From: Micromonospora sp. RHAY321
Lineage (GTDB): Bacteria > Actinomycetota > Actinomycetes > Mycobacteriales > Micromonosporaceae
NCBI RefSeq assembly: GCF_023896955.1
Contig: NZ_JAMHIW010000004.1
Location: 62,001-126,000 of the forward strand
DNA length: 64,000 bases
Direction: 5' to 3'
In this document: in pieces, positions 61,217 to 64,000 of the stretch
Layout of the letters: each line of letters opens with the position of its first letter
Position numbering within the stretch: the stretch's first letter is position 1
Program-made: the position numbers and the translations under genes
Notes under the pieces: generated by a model
The model's database searches: none
What the model saw: only the letters and a program-made list of their open reading frames with translations
What the model was told of the DNA's origin: nothing

Positions 61217-62197
61217 ATGGTCGCCATCGGCCTGTCGGCGGGTGCCGTCGCCCGCATCCGGTTCGCGGTGTCCTGCCTGTGGGAGGTCGTCGCGAGCGTC
61301 CGGGTGCTGCGCGACCCGGGGGACCACGCGGTCCACCTGCCGTGGGTCCGGCGGGTCCGTCCGCCGCTGGTCGAGGCCGGCCTGGCCGGCCCGGACGGCG
61401 GGCTGCTCTGGCAGCTGGTGCCCGCCCCACCCGGCTACCTGGCCGACTTCCTCACCCCGCCGCCGGTCGGGCTCACCCCGGACCTGGCCGCCGAACTGGC
61501 CGCCCTGCGCGCCACCCCGGTCGCCACCGTCCGCGCGCACCTGGACCTGTACCCGGGCGACCGCACCCCCGCACTCGCCGCCCTGTACGCCGACCCGCCC
61601 GCCGGGTTGCGCCGGCTCACCGGGGAGATCGAGGCGTACTGGCGGATCGCCCTGGCCCCGCACTGGCCGCGACTGCGGTTGCTGCTCGACGCCGACGTCG
61701 CCGCCCGCGCCCGCCGGCTGGCCGAGGACGGGGCGGCCGAGCTCCTCAACGACCTGCACCAGCAGGTCCGGTGGGAGAACGACACCCTGCTCGTCGCACA
61801 GCGACACTGCCTCGCCCCGGACATCCCGGACGGGCCGGGCCTGGTGCTGGTCCCGTCGGCCTTCGTCTGGCCGTCGGTGCTGAGCGTCTCCACCGCGGAT
61901 GCTCCGCAGCTCGCCTATCCGGCCCGAGGGCTCGGCACGCTGTGGGAGCGCCCGGACGGCGTCCCGGACGCGCTGGCAGCGGTGGTCGGCCGCGGGCGGG
62001 CCCGCCTGCTCACCGAACTGGCCGCGCCAACGAGCACCACGGAGCTGGCCCGACGCACCGGGATGTCGGCCGGCGGGGTCTCCCAACACCTCACCGCGCT
62101 GCGGGCGGTGGGCCTGGTGGTGACGCACCGCCGGGGTCGGACGCTGCTCAGCACCCGCACCGACCTCGCCGAGGCGCTGCTCTCCGCTGCCGCCTAG
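61217..62197 (+). CDS. ArsR-like winged-helix regulator with DUF5937-type N-terminus
   Basis: This 326-residue protein has an N-terminal helical region of about 240 residues (IRFAVSCLWEVVASVRVLRD; IEAYWRIALAPHWPRLRLLL; LLNDLHQQVRWENDTLLVAQ) and a C-terminal ArsR winged helix: GRARLLTELAAPTSTTELAR, TGMSAGGVSQHLTALRAVGL. This is the actinobacterial DUF5937/ArsR arrangement. It is divergent from the ICL/PEPM-family gene and may regulate it. A GGGGTG site precedes the ATG. Confidence 0.88.
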   Translation: MVAIGLSAGAVARIRFAVSCLWEVVASVRVLRDPGDHAVHLPWVRRVRPPLVEAGLAGPDGGLLWQLVPAPPGYLADFLTPPPVGLTPDLAAELAALRATPVATVRAHLDLYPGDRTPALAALYADPPAGLRRLTGEIEAYWRIALAPHWPRLRLLLDADVAARARRLAEDGAAELLNDLHQQVRWENDTLLVAQRHCLAPDIPDGPGLVLVPSAFVWPSVLSVSTADAPQLAYPARGLGTLWERPDGVPDALAAVVGRGRARLLTELAAPTSTTELARRTGMSAGGVSQHLTALRAVGLVVTHRRGRTLLSTRTDLAEALLSAAA

Positions 62198-62244
62198 GTT
62201 CCGGGCCGCCGTCCGCCAGGCACCGCCGCGTTAAGATCCGCCGC

Positions 62245-62979
62245 ATGGAGTCCCTCGACGCCGTGCTGGCCGCACACCGGGCGTACCTGCTCGGCTGGAA
62301 CATCGGCGAGGCTGGGGGTCCCGACCTGGTCACCTATCGCAGTGACGTGCCGCACCCGCCGCTCAACGGCGTGCTGCGCGTGACCGGGCGTACGCCGCAG
62401 GACGCCCTCACCGAGGCCCGGCGCCGTCTCGACGGCGTACCCCGGGTGTGGTGGGTCGGCCCGGACAGCGACGCCGACGCGGCCGACGGCTTGGTGTCCC
62501 TCGGCGCCGTGGAGGTCGCCCGTCTGCCGATCATGACCGTGGCGATCGCCGACACGGCGGACGCTCCGACGCCCGCCGGCCTGCACATCGCCGAGACCAC
62601 CGACCTGGACACCTTCGTCCCGGCCTACGCCCGGGTGTCCGGAATCCCGGCGGAGGGCGTGGCGGCGGCGATCGACCGGGAGAAGGCGTTCGCCGGCGAC
62701 GGCACCGTCATCAGGCTGGCCGGCCGCCTCGACGACGGCCGGATCGTCGGAACGGCGGTCGCCTGGCTCACCGACGGTCTTCTGACGCTGTACTTCGTCG
62801 GCACCCAGCCTGAGGAACGCCGCCGCGGCATCGGCGCGGCGATGACCAGGGCCGCGCTCGACCTCGCCGCCGGGCGGGGCGTCCACACGGCCGCCCTCAC
62901 CTCGACCCCCATCGGGGAGCCGGTCTACCGCCGCCTCGGCTTCCGCACGGCGGGCACCTTCCGGCTGCTGGCCTTCTGA
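62245..62979 (+). CDS. GNAT-family N-acetyltransferase
   Basis: This 244-residue protein has an N-terminal half that looks like a degenerate GNAT repeat. The C-terminal half carries the acetyl-CoA motif: GRIVGTAVAWLTDGLLTLYF, VGTQPEERRRGIGAAMTRAA (Q-x2-R-x-G-I/A type loop) and EPVYRRLGFRTAGTFRLL. The acetyl acceptor is unknown. It is 47 bases downstream of the ArsR-like gene on the same strand. Confidence 0.88.
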   Translation: MESLDAVLAAHRAYLLGWNIGEAGGPDLVTYRSDVPHPPLNGVLRVTGRTPQDALTEARRRLDGVPRVWWVGPDSDADAADGLVSLGAVEVARLPIMTVAIADTADAPTPAGLHIAETTDLDTFVPAYARVSGIPAEGVAAAIDREKAFAGDGTVIRLAGRLDDGRIVGTAVAWLTDGLLTLYFVGTQPEERRRGIGAAMTRAALDLAAGRGVHTAALTSTPIGEPVYRRLGFRTAGTFRLLAF

Positions 62980-63018
62980 GTCGGCCCCCGGCTACGGACC
63001 GCCCGCCCGTCCGTACAG

Positions 63019-63051
63019 AAAGGCTCGCTACCGTTTCGGTAGCGAGCCTTT
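63019..63051. terminator. Terminator after GNAT and the tRNA cluster
   Basis: A perfect 15-bp stem (AAAGGCTCGCTACCG and its complement) with a TTT loop lies between the GNAT stop and the last tRNA gene of the minus-strand cluster, and can serve both strands. Confidence 0.85.
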
Positions 63052-63069
63052 GACTGCTCATCCAGCTGG

Positions 63070-63141
63070 TGGGCGATACTGGGTTTGAACCAGTGACCTC
63101 TTCCGTGTCAAGGAAGCGCGCTCCCACTGCGCCAATCGCCC
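63070..63141 (-). tRNA. tRNA-Val (anticodon GAC), copy 2
   Basis: Same structure as the copy at 59637, with loop TTGACAC and anticodon GAC. It is the last gene of a Gly-Cys-Val cluster. Confidence 0.95.
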
Positions 63142-63154
63142 GTGCTTGTTGCCG

Positions 63155-63225
63155 AGGTGGGGACGGGATTTGAACCCGCGTACACGGCTTTGCAGGCCGT
63201 TGCCTCGCCTCTCGGCCACCCCACC
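63155..63225 (-). tRNA. tRNA-Cys (anticodon GCA)
   Basis: The acceptor stem is GGTGGGG/CCCCACC with discriminator T, a tRNA-Cys identity element. The anticodon stem ACGGC/GCCGT encloses CTGCAAA (GCA). CCA is not encoded. This is the only tRNA-Cys in the window. Confidence 0.95.
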
Positions 63226-63259
63226 GAGGTTGCCCCCGTCATGCGTGGCGGCAGCTCCG

Positions 63260-63332
63260 AGCGGACGACGGGATTCGAACCCGCGACCCTCACCTTGGCA
63301 AGGTGATGCGCTACCAGCTGCGCTACGTCCGC
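63260..63332 (-). tRNA. tRNA-Gly (anticodon GCC), copy 2
   Basis: Sequence identical to the copy at 59755-59827. It is the first gene of the Gly-Cys-Val cluster. Confidence 0.95.
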
Positions 63333-63733
63333 ACGCCCCCGGGCGTTCCCGGGTGACGGATGAGAACTTTAGCCGAGCCGGTGAACGACTGCCAACTCGG
63401 GGCCACCCTCGGCGCGTCCGGCCCGGGTTGGCGGACGGCGGCATCAGCGCCGGCGGGACCGGAGCCACCACCGACCGGCTTCCTAGGGGGCTGGTCTGGT
63501 GGTCCGGGAGCCGTCACACTCCGGCACCTCCGGCGCGTGCCCGCCTCCCGCCCGTCGGGTACCGCTCGGCCAGCATCGCGGCGTGCCGGCGAGGGCCGCC
63601 GGACCTCGACGAACGTCCCCAGAAGAACGACGAAAGGCACCCTCAGGAAGTGTCCGGCTTCCGACTGTCGCATCGCGGATCGGACGGTGGCGGTAACTGT
63701 TCGTGTTCAGTCGGATGGGTTACGGTAACGGTC
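63333..63733. other. Intergenic stretch, no gene seen
   Basis: About 400 bases separate the tRNA cluster from the TetR gene. Open frames here are out of character and match no family. A GTTAC-G-GTAAC palindrome at 63719-63729 lies just before the TetR start and may be its operator or part of its promoter. Confidence 0.5.
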
Positions 63734-64000
63734 GTGACGAGACGTGCGGCCGAGATCCGCCTGGATGCCCTGCTGCGCACCGCCTGTGACGTGATTGTGG
63801 AGCGCGGTCTGGCAAACACCCGGACGGCTGACGTGGCGCAGGCCGCCGGCGTGAGTCAGGCGCTGGTCTTCTACCACTTCGCGACCAAGGAGCGGCTGCT
63901 CGCGCAGGCGTTCGCGTACGCGGTCGAGCAGGATCTGGCCCGCCTGGACGTGGTGACCCGCTCCTCCGCCCCGCCGCTGACCAAACTCCGCCGGATCCTC
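63734..64000 (+). CDS. TetR-family regulator, N-terminal part (cut by the window edge)
   Basis: The frame starts at GTG 63734 and is open to the window end. It reads TRRAAEIRLDALLRTACDVI, then VERGLANTRTADVAQAAGVS and QALVFYHFATKERLLAQAFA, the TetR helix-turn-helix with the FYHF motif. The ligand domain lies beyond the window. Confidence 0.9.
   Translation, partial: MTRRAAEIRLDALLRTACDVIVERGLANTRTADVAQAAGVSQALVFYHFATKERLLAQAFAYAVEQDLARLDVVTRSSAPPLTKLRRIL

Overview
The window is high-GC, densely coded DNA with actinobacterial features: GTG/TTG starts, four-base ATGA/GTGA gene overlaps, leaderless promoters, an SsgA/SsgB-family sporulation regulator, a Spo0M-type protein, a HelR-type RNA polymerase recycling ATPase, an F420-type oxidoreductase and secreted glycoside hydrolases with CBM2. 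Protein styles fit Micromonosporaceae, most likely Micromonospora; this is inference from recognised families, not from a marker-gene search. It looks chromosomal. I see no phage, conjugation, CRISPR or intact insertion-sequence genes. || Layout. 0-2.5 kb: a PadR regulator, a 1.2-kb decayed stretch holding a frameshifted TPR pseudogene, then tRNA-Val(CAC). 2.8-5.7 kb: an SsgB-like protein, an SDR oxidoreductase, AraC and Rrf2 regulators. 5.8-11.3 kb: a minus-strand organosulfur operon (substrate-binding lipoprotein, ATPase, permease, FMN monooxygenase, flavin reductase, nitroreductase) headed by a 25-residue leader peptide ending Leu-Cys-stop, a probable cysteine attenuator. 11.5-19.7 kb: a DUF4236 protein, a VOC/MarR pair, a TPR membrane protein, a two-component system beside a LolA-like protein, and an SGNH hydrolase. 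19.9-29 kb: helR with a structured leader, a tandem-domain GDPD, Spo0M, and a TetR-controlled drug-type ABC exporter with a 31-bp operator. || 29.2-37.7 kb is a galactoside regulon: DeoR regulator, GH42 beta-galactosidase, sugar ABC importer and GH36 alpha-galactosidase. It is followed by a YciI/ECF42 sigma pair whose sigma gene seems to start at CTG. 39.4-42 kb holds intergenic repeats, an SMR exporter and a secreted GH5 mannanase with LacI-type operators. 42.1-44.0 kb encodes an LLM oxidoreductase, an alpha/beta hydrolase and a 39-residue membrane peptide. || 44-49.4 kb is a minus-strand series that may be one operon: a small HTH protein, a Clp-N-domain-only protein, a lipid kinase, a BrkB/YihY membrane protein, a double PAP2 phosphatase and an EEP phosphatase. 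Its promoter has two GTCAAC-N4-GTTGAC operators sitting on the -35 and -10. 49.5-58.8 kb resembles a DosR/DevR dormancy region: two universal stress proteins, phosphoketolase, Acg-type nitroreductases, a GAF-GAF DevS-like kinase and a DevR-like regulator, with GGGAC-N4-GNCCC boxes upstream of devR and of the nitroreductase genes. It ends in a tail-to-tail fusion of a truncated nitroreductase and a truncated epimerase. 58.8-64 kb: a TOPRIM protein, a duplicated Val/Gly tRNA cluster (the second copy also has Cys) flanking four genes, and the start of a TetR gene. || The most promising leads are the HTH/Clp-N pair with its double operator, the cysteine leader peptide, the DosR-like region, and the rearrangement scars.
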